A DNA stretch of 48,749 nucleotides from a virus. The notes under the pieces were generated by a model, which worked only from the letters and a program-made list of their open reading frames with translations, did not search any database and was not told the DNA's origin. Below are positions 1 through 8,588 of the stretch, piece by piece. The stretch's first letter is position 1, and the number at the start of each line of letters is the position of its first letter. A program made the translations under genes and the position numbers. The stretch spans positions 1-48,749 of IMG/VR virus record IMGVR_UViG_3300005527_000080. One strand, given 5' to 3'.

Positions 1-282
1 GGAGGTGGAGCAGGTTCTGGAATTTTTTCATATTACAGTTTTTCATGGAATGCAGCAACTGTAAAATCAAATTTAAATTCTCAAATTAACGCAAGCACAT
101 CGCTTTCTGCCGATGCAAAAACAGCTATGATATCTGTTGTTAATTCATATGTTTCAAATGCAACTGTTGCTGCAACAGTTGTCAATGTAACTGTTAACAG
201 TGTTATTTATGATGTTACAATAGAATCTTTGCCGGGCGATGTATCTGCCGTTGTTGCGTATCCGTCGTCGTTATATCCATGA
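1..282 (+). CDS. C-terminal part of a fibre-like structural protein (5' end outside window)
   Basis: The first reading frame is open from base 1 and ends in TGA at 280-282, giving the last 93 residues of a protein. It begins with a glycine-rich stretch (GGGAGSG) followed by a Ser/Ala/Asn/Val-rich, beta-prone region, the composition usual for phage fibre or adhesin tips. The stop overlaps the ATG of the glycosyltransferase at 279 (ATGA), so the two are probably translationally coupled. No family can be recognised from this fragment. The structural role is inferred from composition and neighbourhood only. Confidence 0.7.
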   Translation, partial: GGGAGSGIFSYYSFSWNAATVKSNLNSQINASTSLSADAKTAMISVVNSYVSNATVAATVVNVTVNSVIYDVTIESLPGDVSAVVAYPSSLYP

Positions 283-1214
283 TTTTTGTTCAAATAGCGA
301 GTTATAGAGATCCCGAATTAATACCTACTGTTTTGGATTTGGTTGAAAAAGCTGATGATCCAACTCAATTACGTATTGTCGTGGCATGGCAGCATGATGA
401 TTTAGAATCTATTGACCCTATAAAACATTTAATAGAATATATTGATATTCCTTATGTTGATAGTAAAGGAGTTTGTTGGGCACGTAATTTAATTCAACAA
501 AAATATAATAATGAAGAATATACACTTCATTTGGATAGTCATCATAGATTCGTAAAAGGATGGGATAGTTTGTTGTTACAAATGTATCAACAATGTAAAA
601 ATATGGGAAGTGATCTCCCTTTATTAACCACATATCTTCCAAACTATGATGCGTTGACTGAAGAATATTTACATGAAGTATGGCAGATGCGGTTAGACAA
701 ATTTATGGATGAGGGTCCATTATTTTTTGTGCCCGAACCGATTTTGAATATAGATAAATTAACAGCACCTATACCTGCGCGATTTTACAGTGCTCATTTT
801 GCATTTACAGATGGTAACTTTTGCAAATTAGTTCCACATGATCCCGATTACTATTTTTATGGCGAAGAAACAAATATTGCTGTTCGTGGATTTACACATG
901 GATATGATCTATATCATCCGCATAAATTAATTGCATGGCATCAATACAAAAGAACATATCGTCCTACTCACTGGGATGATAATGTCAAAAGTGGAAATAA
1001 TATAAATCAATCTTGGTGGGAACATGATGCTAAATCAACCAAGAAACATAGAATTTTATTTGGAATGGAGAATACATCTGATAAAATTACAAATGTATTT
1101 GGTAATATAAGAACAGTAGCAGATTATGAAGCATATGCAGGTCTTCGATTTGCCGATAAATACATTAGCGAGTATACATTAGATAATCAGTTACCTCCAA
1201 ATCCTATAGAATAA
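279..1214 (+). CDS. GlcNAc-type glycosyltransferase (PF11397-like)
   Basis: This 311-residue protein looks like the GlcNAc transferase family related to eukaryotic Skp1 GlcNAc-transferase, a GT-A fold that moves sugar from a nucleotide sugar. The N-terminus FVQIASYRDPEL, the GVCWARNLIQ segment near residue 65 and the LHLDSHHRF motif near residue 84 follow the family pattern, with the Asp-Ser-His as the likely metal/nucleotide site. There is no signal peptide, so it should act in the host cytoplasm. The start overlaps the stop of the preceding fibre-like gene by 4 nt, suggesting that its acceptor may be that protein. The acceptor is an inference; the family assignment is fairly secure. Confidence 0.82.
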   Translation: MIFVQIASYRDPELIPTVLDLVEKADDPTQLRIVVAWQHDDLESIDPIKHLIEYIDIPYVDSKGVCWARNLIQQKYNNEEYTLHLDSHHRFVKGWDSLLLQMYQQCKNMGSDLPLLTTYLPNYDALTEEYLHEVWQMRLDKFMDEGPLFFVPEPILNIDKLTAPIPARFYSAHFAFTDGNFCKLVPHDPDYYFYGEETNIAVRGFTHGYDLYHPHKLIAWHQYKRTYRPTHWDDNVKSGNNINQSWWEHDAKSTKKHRILFGMENTSDKITNVFGNIRTVADYEAYAGLRFADKYISEYTLDNQLPPNPIE

Positions 1215-1253
1215 ATTTAATAATAAATTTTGTATTTTTAATATATATTATTT

Positions 1254-2246
1254 ATGAAATTTATCAATTTTGAGCGTTTATTAGGATTCAGTTCTTTATT
1301 TATCGCATCATGTGCGGCATTTTTTAGTATTGTTGGTATTGGAATGTTGTTTAGTGGATCTGCAATTGCTGCGATGATTATGGCAAGTTCTTTGGAACTT
1401 GGTAAATTGGTCGCGACTAGTTTTTTATATCGCTATTGGAATAAAACAAAAACATTTTTAAAATTATATTTAACAACATCTGTTATTGTATTGATGATTA
1501 TTACTTCGTTAGGAATTTTTGGATATCTTAGTAGTGCATATCAACAATCCAGTCTTGAAACTCAGTTAATTGAACAAAAAATTCAATTAATTGAAGAACA
1601 AAAAATATTAATTAGAGAAAAAATTTCCACTTCAAAAAATAGAATTTTAAATGTTACTCAGCTACGTAATAGTCAAGAATTGCGTTTGTCACAAAGTATG
1701 ACAAACACTTTAATTGCGAGAAATCCTATTCAATTAAGACAAGTTCAACAACAAACACAAGAACTTATCGAACAGAGTGACCGAGATTTGGAAACCGAAA
1801 CTGGAAAAATTCAAAAATCAACTGATGAATTGCAGCAATTAGACCAACAAATCACAAATCTAAAATTAGAAAGTGGATCTAAAAAAGATGTGCAAACTTT
1901 TAAATTCGTTGCGGATGAATTGGGCGTCAATATAAATAAAGTAGTAAAGTGGTTTATTGTAGCATTAATTTCTGTATTTGATCCATTGGCAGTATGCTTG
2001 TTATTGGCTTATAATACTGCAATTTCAAATGAGTCTACCGATAGTAAATCTAAAGAAAAATTAATTGTTGATCCAAATAAACCCGATGAGGTAGTACCTG
2101 ATAGTACTGTGCCGAAGACAGAATCTGATGCATCAAATATTATACCGGAATCTAGTACTATTAAATCAGAAGAACTGACGGTTACACCTACACCGGTCGT
2201 TGCACCTCCCCAACCAAGTTCAAAGCCATATCCTTTCAGTTTTTAA
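1254..2246 (+). CDS. Multi-pass membrane protein with central coiled coil
   Basis: This is a 330-residue protein of unknown function. Hydrophobic segments lie at about residues 10-33, 35-58, 70-95 and 230-253. Between the third and fourth is a long Gln/Glu/Lys-rich coiled coil (about 97-208). The C-terminal 75 residues are Pro/Ser/Thr-rich and look disordered (repeated VTPTP- and PPQPSS-like sequence). The topology predicts a host inner-membrane protein with the coiled coil on one side. It could be an envelope-modifying or lysis-related protein, but nothing identifies it as a holin. The start ATG is embedded in TATTTATG with no Shine-Dalgarno. Confidence 0.8.
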   Translation: MKFINFERLLGFSSLFIASCAAFFSIVGIGMLFSGSAIAAMIMASSLELGKLVATSFLYRYWNKTKTFLKLYLTTSVIVLMIITSLGIFGYLSSAYQQSSLETQLIEQKIQLIEEQKILIREKISTSKNRILNVTQLRNSQELRLSQSMTNTLIARNPIQLRQVQQQTQELIEQSDRDLETETGKIQKSTDELQQLDQQITNLKLESGSKKDVQTFKFVADELGVNINKVVKWFIVALISVFDPLAVCLLLAYNTAISNESTDSKSKEKLIVDPNKPDEVVPDSTVPKTESDASNIIPESSTIKSEELTVTPTPVVAPPQPSSKPYPFSF

Positions 2247-2305
2247 ATATTTTATTGCTTTTCAGAAAATTGGTTATATATAGATAACAGTTGAATAAAC
2301 TATAT

Positions 2306-2449
2306 ATGGAAGAATCTGATATTCAAGAAGTAAAAAAATTACTAAAACAGGCATATAAATTAGAAGATTGGTCAATGGTAGAAGAAGCTATTGATTATCT
2401 CTCTGATTTTTGTGAACAATCATCGGAAGATGATGACGAAGAAGAGTAA
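2306..2449 (+). CDS. Small acidic protein, 47 aa
   Basis: A short frame (ATG at 2306, TAA at 2447-2449) encodes 47 residues beginning MEESDIQEVKKLLKQ and ending in a strongly acidic tail (EDDDEEE). The body is predicted helical. It fills the otherwise empty gap between the membrane protein and the next gene, in the same direction. An inverted repeat (ATATATAG at 2276-2283, CTATATAT at 2300-2307) overlaps the start codon. No family is recognised. Position, codon use and the clean gap fit support it as a real gene. Confidence 0.6.
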   Translation: MEESDIQEVKKLLKQAYKLEDWSMVEEAIDYLSDFCEQSSEDDDEEE

Positions 2450-2463
2450 AATAAAATAAATAT

Positions 2464-2727
2464 ATGATATTGACAATTGTTATATTAGGTGTATTATTAC
2501 TAACATCTATTGGAGTAAACGTTTATTTTGGTGCCATGTTGAATCGTAGCATTGATAAAAATGAACAGTATGAACAATGGATTTCTGATATTGAAAATGC
2601 AATCAATATTACTTACAATAAGTTAAAATTGATTGATGACAAGCAGATGTTTGAAAAAGACGATGATGTTGGCTTTGTTTTTTCAAACATTGTTAAGCTG
2701 ATAGAAAAATTAAAATCTCAATTATGA
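2464..2727 (+). CDS. Small membrane-anchored protein
   Basis: This 87-residue protein has one N-terminal hydrophobic segment (about residues 2-27), which should act as an uncleaved anchor. A helical, charged, cytoplasmic-type domain follows. Its stop overlaps the start of the sigma-factor gene by 4 nt (ATGA), so the two are probably co-translated. I do not recognise the family. Small single-pass proteins beside the late sigma gene are common in T4-like phages, but that says nothing firm about function. Confidence 0.7.
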   Translation: MILTIVILGVLLLTSIGVNVYFGAMLNRSIDKNEQYEQWISDIENAINITYNKLKLIDDKQMFEKDDDVGFVFSNIVKLIEKLKSQL

Positions 2728-3650
2728 TAAAAACCATAAAGAAGCGTAATAATAAAAAAAAGTCAAAACTAGCACCAAAAAATAAAGTCAAAAAAATAGG
2801 CAAAGTTTCTAAAATCAAGACAGCGCCTAGAAAAACAATAAAAAAGACAAATAAGTCTAAAATGAAAATTAACAAAGAACCCAATATTAAAATTGAGGTT
2901 CCTGAAATCATTTTAGAGGCAGAAGAATTGCAAGTAAAAGAAAAGAAAGCAAAAAAGCCGCCGATCATGTATTTTACACAAGATACAGAAAACGCAGTTA
3001 TTGAATACAATCAAGAAGAGGATATTGATAAACGAAATACTATTTACAACGAGCGTATTAAATATAGTTTTGAAAAATTGGTAGAAAATATATTTAATAC
3101 ATTTAAGTTTACTTATTTTGAAACATCTCCATTAGAAATTCAGAAAGAAACGGTTGCACACTTGGTTGCCAACTTAAACAAGTATCAACAAGACAAAGGC
3201 AAGGCATTTGGTTATTTTAGTATTGTTGCGAAGCACTATTTAATTTTTCATAATAATAATAATTATAAACGTTTCAAACAAAATGTAGACATTAGCGACA
3301 CACCAAGCGAAACCACAGTATGTCTACAAGTTGAAGATTCATATTATAAGAACACTGAAATGTCAGAATTTATGAAAATGATGATTGATTATTGGGAAAA
3401 GCATGTTGGTAAAATTTTTACCAAACAAAAAGATTTAAATATTGCGAATGCTGTTATTGAATTGTTTCGAAACAGTGATCGAATTGATGCTTTTAATAAG
3501 AAAGCGTTATATCTTTACATTAGAGAAATTAGCTCATGTAAAACCCAACAAATTACCAAAGTAATTAATAAGATGAAGCAGTATCAAACCAATATTACCA
3601 AATCTTACATAAATAATGGTATTTTACAAACTAATACTTATAAAATGTAA
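2724..3650 (+). CDS. 55: Late-transcription sigma factor (gp55-like)
   Basis: This 308-residue protein resembles the T4 gp55 family of minimal sigma-70-like factors that direct host RNA polymerase to late promoters through the sliding clamp. The core includes the IYNERIKYSFEKLVENIF segment and the KGKAFGYFSIVAKHYLI segment (about residues 160-176), which matches the conserved sigma region 2 helix of cyanophage-type gp55. The first ~75 residues are an unusual extension packed with Lys (KKRNNKKKSK, KKTNKSKMK), and the protein is longer than T4 gp55 (185 aa). It lies directly upstream of the baseplate genes it probably transcribes. The clamp it would need is encoded at 44400-45170. Confidence 0.8.
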   Translation: MIKTIKKRNNKKKSKLAPKNKVKKIGKVSKIKTAPRKTIKKTNKSKMKINKEPNIKIEVPEIILEAEELQVKEKKAKKPPIMYFTQDTENAVIEYNQEEDIDKRNTIYNERIKYSFEKLVENIFNTFKFTYFETSPLEIQKETVAHLVANLNKYQQDKGKAFGYFSIVAKHYLIFHNNNNYKRFKQNVDISDTPSETTVCLQVEDSYYKNTEMSEFMKMMIDYWEKHVGKIFTKQKDLNIANAVIELFRNSDRIDAFNKKALYLYIREISSCKTQQITKVINKMKQYQTNITKSYINNGILQTNTYKM

Positions 3651-3662
3651 TATTTATTAATT

Positions 3663-4031
3663 ATGGACTTTGAATTTGAAATTTATAAAGGAAAGAAATT
3701 TTCTTCTTTGTTGAAGGATATTGTGGTGAACAGCGAAGATCGTAATGATACTATTCAGAAACTAATTGATGATCTTCGTATCATGGTCAAAACGCCAAAT
3801 GATGCTATTATTATTATTCCATTGATAAAAGAGTATCTTGATGTCACTGTTAAAAATGACGAACAGTTGGTAAAATTGGCTGCAATTGTTCAAAGATTGG
3901 CTTCTAATAGTGCTGGAAAAGAAGGTGAGGGTGCGTTCGGATTAAGTGAAGAAGAACGCAAACAATTGATGGAGGAAGCGAATACAATTGCAAAGGAAGT
4001 TACTAAACCTTTACCAAATAAGGACAAATAA
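3663..4031 (+). CDS. Hypothetical protein upstream of the spike gene
   Basis: This 122-residue, helix-rich, acidic protein has no recognisable family. It begins MDFEFEIYKGKKFSSLL and ends in a Glu/Lys-rich helix (SEEERKQLMEEANTIAKEV). Its stop lies 1 nt before the spike start at 4033. Position between the late sigma factor and the gp5-like spike suggests a virion-assembly accessory or chaperone role, which is inference only. Confidence 0.7.
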   Translation: MDFEFEIYKGKKFSSLLKDIVVNSEDRNDTIQKLIDDLRIMVKTPNDAIIIIPLIKEYLDVTVKNDEQLVKLAAIVQRLASNSAGKEGEGAFGLSEEERKQLMEEANTIAKEVTKPLPNKDK

Positions 4032-4032
4032 T

Positions 4033-5631
4033 ATGTCATATTGGAACATAAAACGTGATATTGGTAATAGTTCTAGAATTCATGAGGCTGGATTTCGCAC
4101 AAACGATTCGTTTGCACAACTTTCAGAATTTTATGAATTCGAAGAAGCTGTTGTACTTGATGTAATTTATGATGAAACACATCCAGAAATTAAAAATCTT
4201 ATTGTAAATCAATGGCCCGATAATTATAAAGACGAACCGGCTAATCCAAAAGATAAAAATTATAGCTATATTGGTCGTGTTTGTTTTAGATTACTACATT
4301 CACAAATCAATTTACCTAAAGAATCATTATCTTGGGCAAAACCAGCACATTCGACTGGGTTGATTGAGTATCCATTGTTAAATGAAATTGTAACGGTAGC
4401 AAAATATAGAAATGAGTGGTATTATTTTCGTAAGTTGAATATTAATGGATTTGTTAATAATAATGTTAATTTTAATGTTGAAAAAACAGAAGGTAATACT
4501 TCTGGCAATCGACAAGATGATTTTCAAAATATTAACAAAAGCATTCCAATTGAGGGACCAATATCATATACAGGGCCGATTTCTGTAAAAAACGCAAATA
4601 ATAGTGGAAGAATGGGTGCTTATTTTAATGCAAATAATAAAATACGTGCCGTGCGTAAATTTGAAGGTGATCTTACGATTGAAAGTCGTCATGGGCAATC
4701 TATTCGTTTTTCATCATATGATGCTTTACGAAAAAATGATATAGGCGATCCAAGATATCCAGATTATAAAAATACGGGCAATCCAATGATATTGATTAGA
4801 AATCGTCAACGCCCACTTGGTGATGAAAAACGAGATAGACCACTACATCCGTTGTTAAATCCTATTCCAAAAATAACAAATTTGGAAAAAAATGCCGGTG
4901 GTATTATAGAAGAAGACATTAATAACGATGGTAGTAGTATACATATTACGTCGGGATTAACAGAAAGTGGATGGAAAACCACAGTGTATAAAACAATATT
5001 TTGTAAAGAAATAAATGAAGAACAGCCATTGTTTTCTCCAAAGGATGCCACCGAATTTACAAAACCAAAATACACAGGGGATCAAATTGTTATACAAACA
5101 GATCGACTAATTTTTAGTAGTAGATTTGAAGAAACTTTTCATTACAGTAAAAAACGATATGGTATTGTTACAGATAGCGAATACACATTAGATGCACATG
5201 ATCAAATTGTTATTACTACCAACAAAAAAACTGTCATCAATAGTCCTGCGATTTATTTAGGGCAGTATGATCAAACCAATGAACCTGTATTATTGGGACA
5301 AACAACACTTGATTGGTTGTACGATTTGTGTGAATGGTTAAAAGCGCATACTCATTGGTATAATCATAGCCATCCAGATGCTGGAGGTGCTGAACCAAAT
5401 CAAACACAAAAACCAGTTCAAATTGTCCAATTGGAGGCATTGCAATCTCGGTTGGAACCATTGTTAAGTAGAAGAGTATTTGTTACTGGTGGTGGATATG
5501 CACCGGGTGCAAATGGAGTAAAGCCAGTAAATACAGATAGTAAAGTCGAGCCAGTTTCTATTAATACACGTAATGGAAATGGTGTGCCGGGAGGATTTTT
5601 CGGTAAAAATAGTAGAAAATTAAATAAATAA
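4033..5631 (+). CDS. 5: Baseplate central spike / hub protein (gp5-like, no lysozyme domain)
   Basis: This 532-residue protein has the layout of cyanophage-type gp5. An N-terminal OB-fold region (about 1-150) is followed by the GDLTIESRHGQSIRFSSY segment (about 215-235) with the downstream NPMILIRN. Next come beta-prism repeats (DQIVIQTDRLIFSS, DQIVITTNKKTVIN). The C-terminus carries LGQTTLDWLYDLCEWLKAHTHW and a His-rich HSHPDAGG turn. A T4-type muramidase domain is not seen. The start ATG at 4033 (MSYWNIKRD) is preferred over the upstream in-frame ATG at 3988, which would overlap the previous gene. It should trimerise into the needle that crosses the outer membrane. The gp25 and gp6 genes follow. 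Confidence 0.83.
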   Translation: MSYWNIKRDIGNSSRIHEAGFRTNDSFAQLSEFYEFEEAVVLDVIYDETHPEIKNLIVNQWPDNYKDEPANPKDKNYSYIGRVCFRLLHSQINLPKESLSWAKPAHSTGLIEYPLLNEIVTVAKYRNEWYYFRKLNINGFVNNNVNFNVEKTEGNTSGNRQDDFQNINKSIPIEGPISYTGPISVKNANNSGRMGAYFNANNKIRAVRKFEGDLTIESRHGQSIRFSSYDALRKNDIGDPRYPDYKNTGNPMILIRNRQRPLGDEKRDRPLHPLLNPIPKITNLEKNAGGIIEEDINNDGSSIHITSGLTESGWKTTVYKTIFCKEINEEQPLFSPKDATEFTKPKYTGDQIVIQTDRLIFSSRFEETFHYSKKRYGIVTDSEYTLDAHDQIVITTNKKTVINSPAIYLGQYDQTNEPVLLGQTTLDWLYDLCEWLKAHTHWYNHSHPDAGGAEPNQTQKPVQIVQLEALQSRLEPLLSRRVFVTGGGYAPGANGVKPVNTDSKVEPVSINTRNGNGVPGGFFGKNSRKLNK

Positions 5632-5666
5632 AACCATTGTATTCACGATAGTTATTATATAATCTT

Positions 5667-6206
5667 ATGAAAGCAGAACAATTCAAACAATTAGTACGAG
5701 CAATTGTGCAAGAAGAAATTAAAAAATCATTACCTGTGTTGGTGCCTCAGATTGTTGCTGAAGCATTATCTGGTAAGTCTGTCAAACCAAAATTGATTGA
5801 AACCAATAACGAAGATTTTTTTGAAAGCTTAAAAAATGAGATGGCGGGAAGTCCAATTCCAGCGGCACCGAAACCAAAACAACCAAAGAAATTTACTAAC
5901 AATCCATTATTAAACCAAGTGTTGAATGAAACAGAAGATGGTGTTCCACAAGACGTTTCATTTGGTAGTCAAATGCAACAAATAAACTTTAAACAAGGTA
6001 CACAACCATTGAATATTCAGGCACCCGTATCTCCAGTTTTAAATGAGACAACTAAAGCGCAAGCTGAACTTGGCGTATTTAAAGATTATCGTAAATTGAT
6101 GAAAGCAGTCGATGTAAAGAAAAAACAAGGACCGTTTGGTGGAGGCAGCATTGGCGGACTAAGTATTGAGGGCGGCGTACCAAATGACTTTAGTACAATT
6201 GATTAA
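5667..6206 (+). CDS. Hypothetical structural protein between spike and gp25
   Basis: This 179-residue protein has a helical N-terminus (MKAEQFKQLVRAIVQEEIKK), a Pro/Gln-rich and probably disordered centre, and a Gly-rich C-terminus (GPFGGGSIGGLSIEGG). It lies between the spike and gp25 genes, 2 nt before the latter, so a baseplate or assembly role is likely. No family is recognised. The perfect palindrome ATTATATAAT (5654-5663) sits 3 nt before the start codon, and no Shine-Dalgarno is present. Confidence 0.7.
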   Translation: MKAEQFKQLVRAIVQEEIKKSLPVLVPQIVAEALSGKSVKPKLIETNNEDFFESLKNEMAGSPIPAAPKPKQPKKFTNNPLLNQVLNETEDGVPQDVSFGSQMQQINFKQGTQPLNIQAPVSPVLNETTKAQAELGVFKDYRKLMKAVDVKKKQGPFGGGSIGGLSIEGGVPNDFSTID

Positions 6207-6208
6207 TT

Positions 6209-6604
6209 ATGAAACCTATTGGACTAGTATTACCTTTAACTAGAGGAAATAATGGATATTTTGATCAGTCATATGATACAATGACACAGATCAAAAGTAA
6301 CATTATTAATCTTTTACGTACCAATAGTGGTGAACGAAGAATGCAACCTCAATTTTCTTCTGGATTACAAGAAGCATTGTTTGAGCAAAATTTGCAAAAT
6401 ACCCCCGATTTAATAAAACGTATTATTGAAAACAAAATAAATATGTGGATACCGGGTGTAACAGTAGAAAATATAAATTTAAATATATCGAATAGTGAAA
6501 AAAACATGCTCACTGATACTTATAAAGTATATCTAAAAATTATATTTAGTGTTAATCAACAAACAGATTCTGTGTCTATGGAATTTACGTCTAATAATTT
6601 ATAA
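6209..6604 (+). CDS. 25: Baseplate wedge subunit (gp25-like)
   Basis: This 131-residue protein is nearly the length of T4 gp25 (132 aa) and belongs to the GPW/gp25 family found in contractile tails and type VI secretion (TssE). The conserved pattern is visible: an N-terminal PLTRGNNGYF, a helix ending in LLRTNSGERRMQPQFSSGL (the hallmark GER...P.FG-like turn), and a C-terminal beta segment (VTVENINLNI). It forms the inner wedge core with gp6 and gp53 and helps trigger sheath polymerisation. It is followed 3 nt later by gp6, as in other T4-like phages. Confidence 0.92.
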   Translation: MKPIGLVLPLTRGNNGYFDQSYDTMTQIKSNIINLLRTNSGERRMQPQFSSGLQEALFEQNLQNTPDLIKRIIENKINMWIPGVTVENINLNISNSEKNMLTDTYKVYLKIIFSVNQQTDSVSMEFTSNNL

Positions 6605-6607
6605 TGT

Positions 6608-8587
6608 ATGGCTGACATCATTCAAAAACAATTTAATACCGGAAAAAAAGATTTGAAGTATATTAATAAAGATTTCAATTCTTTTCGAGATGCATTAATT
6701 CAATATGCACAGACATATTTTCCAAATACATACAAGGACTTTAATACTGCTTCGCCGGGAACAATGTTTATTGAACAAGCTGCATATGTTGGAGATGTTC
6801 TTTCCTACTATGGTGATTATCAATTAAAAGAAAGTTTGTTAAATTATGCCGGCGAGCGCAAAAATGTTATTGCGTTGGCAAATTATCTTGGTTATAAAAC
6901 CAAACCAACCAAAGCCGCAGTTACTACAATTGATATCTATCAACTGGTTCCATCAATCAAAAATAGCGCAGGAGAATATGTACCTGACAATACATATGCA
7001 TTATCTTTGCGCGAATATATGCAACTAGTTAATAGCGCGGGAGTAAATTACTTAACTACGGATCCAGTAAATTTTGCCGTGGACACAAAAAATTCACCAA
7101 GAGAATCAACTGTATATTCTCGCGATGATTATGGAGTACCACAATTCTTTTTATTAAAAAAATCAATACGTGCAATTGCAGGTAGAATTGTTGTAGCAAG
7201 TTTTAATTTAAATAATGCACAAGCGTTTTTAAATATTCCGCTAAATGAAAATAATGTCATTGATGTATTGGAGGTAAGAGACAGTGACAATAATAGATGG
7301 TATCAAGTAGATTATTTGGCTCAAGATTTAATTTTTTCAGAAGAAGAAAATACGAGTGTAAACGATGGAGTATTATTTCAATATAATAGCGAAGTGCCAA
7401 AATTACTGAAATCATTTATAACTTCACGTAAATTTACAGTCAATACAAATGCAAATAATGTAACATATTTACAATTTGGTCCCGGAACTGAGAGTTTGTC
7501 TGACGAAATCATTTATCCGTCTCAAGAATTGGTCGGCATTGGACTACAAAACATTACTAATTTAAATATTTCGTATGACAGTAGTAAATTGTTAAACACA
7601 AACAGTATGGGTCAAGCACCTGCAAATACTACACTCACTATCAAATATATTGTAGGTGGCGGTGTATTGAGTAATTGTGCCTCGGATGACATTAAAACAA
7701 TTGTCTCAGTGGAATTTGCCACGGATACAAGTGGATTGACACCTTCACAATTGGCATTAATGCAAACTGTTAAAAATTCTCTGCGTGTAACTAATCCAGT
7801 GCCTGCGACTGGCGGCGCAGATTCCGAAAGTGTAGACGAAATTCGTCAAAATGCACTTGCGTATTTTGCTTCACAGAACAGAGCAGTCACAACAGACGAT
7901 TATACTTCTAGAATTTATAATCTTCCGCCTAGATTTGGAACAATTGCAAAAGCTTACGTTGTTTCTAATTCAAATTTAAATGTAAATATCAATAAATATG
8001 TAAGTGGGTTTAGTGATAATATAGATCAAGTTACATTATTGAATGATGCTGTATCCAATTATTTTCGTAAAGTAAACTACGATATTTCCAATCCGTTTAG
8101 CATCAATTTGTATGTGTTAAGTTACAATTCAAATAAAAATTTGACTAGCATTAATGAAGCACTATTATACAATTTACGTAAATATTTAGAAAAATATAAA
8201 CTTTTAACAGATGGTATCAACATTATCGATGGATATATTATTAATTTTGGTGTAGACTTTAAAATATCTGTATTTAACAACTATAATAAGCGTGATGTTT
8301 TGAATATATGTATTCAAAAAGTAAAAGATTTTTTTGTTATTGATAAATGGACTTTTAATCAACCAATTAATATTAGTCAATTGGAACTTGAGATTGCAAA
8401 AGTAGAAGGTGTTCAATCTGTGGTAGAAATCAAGTTTAAAAATTTAACAATGAATGACGGTGATTACTCACCGCATGAATATAACTTGGACCAAGCAACA
8501 TTGAATAAAATTGTTTACCCATCACTAGATCCATCTGTTTTTGAACTAAAATATCCAGATAATGATGTTAAAGGAGCCGTAATATAA
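6608..8587 (+). CDS. 6: Baseplate wedge subunit (gp6-like)
   Basis: This 659-residue protein matches the length of T4 gp6 (660 aa) and has the gp6/J family N-terminus: KDLKYINKDFNSFRDALIQY, then the SPGTMFIEQAAYVGDVLSYY motif near residue 50-70. A mid-region ESVDEIRQNALAYFASQNRAVTTDDY stretch (in parts) is the characteristic baseplate-J-like segment. The protein forms the dimerising ring around the spike and links neighbouring wedges. It follows gp25 directly and ends 1 nt before the next gene. The family is secure. No anomalies are seen. Confidence 0.93.
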   Translation: MADIIQKQFNTGKKDLKYINKDFNSFRDALIQYAQTYFPNTYKDFNTASPGTMFIEQAAYVGDVLSYYGDYQLKESLLNYAGERKNVIALANYLGYKTKPTKAAVTTIDIYQLVPSIKNSAGEYVPDNTYALSLREYMQLVNSAGVNYLTTDPVNFAVDTKNSPRESTVYSRDDYGVPQFFLLKKSIRAIAGRIVVASFNLNNAQAFLNIPLNENNVIDVLEVRDSDNNRWYQVDYLAQDLIFSEEENTSVNDGVLFQYNSEVPKLLKSFITSRKFTVNTNANNVTYLQFGPGTESLSDEIIYPSQELVGIGLQNITNLNISYDSSKLLNTNSMGQAPANTTLTIKYIVGGGVLSNCASDDIKTIVSVEFATDTSGLTPSQLALMQTVKNSLRVTNPVPATGGADSESVDEIRQNALAYFASQNRAVTTDDYTSRIYNLPPRFGTIAKAYVVSNSNLNVNINKYVSGFSDNIDQVTLLNDAVSNYFRKVNYDISNPFSINLYVLSYNSNKNLTSINEALLYNLRKYLEKYKLLTDGINIIDGYIINFGVDFKISVFNNYNKRDVLNICIQKVKDFFVIDKWTFNQPINISQLELEIAKVEGVQSVVEIKFKNLTMNDGDYSPHEYNLDQATLNKIVYPSLDPSVFELKYPDNDVKGAVI

Positions 8588-8588
8588 T

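Noticed and set aside
2693-3010. Minus-strand frame of 105 codons, very hydrophobic
   Set aside because: It is the complement of the Lys-rich codons (AAA/AAG becoming TTT/CTT) of the sigma-factor gene, which explains its hydrophobicity.
3988-4032. Upstream ATG start for the spike protein
   Set aside because: It would overlap the previous gene by 44 nt and add an unconserved segment; MSYWNIKRD at 4033 matches family N-termini.
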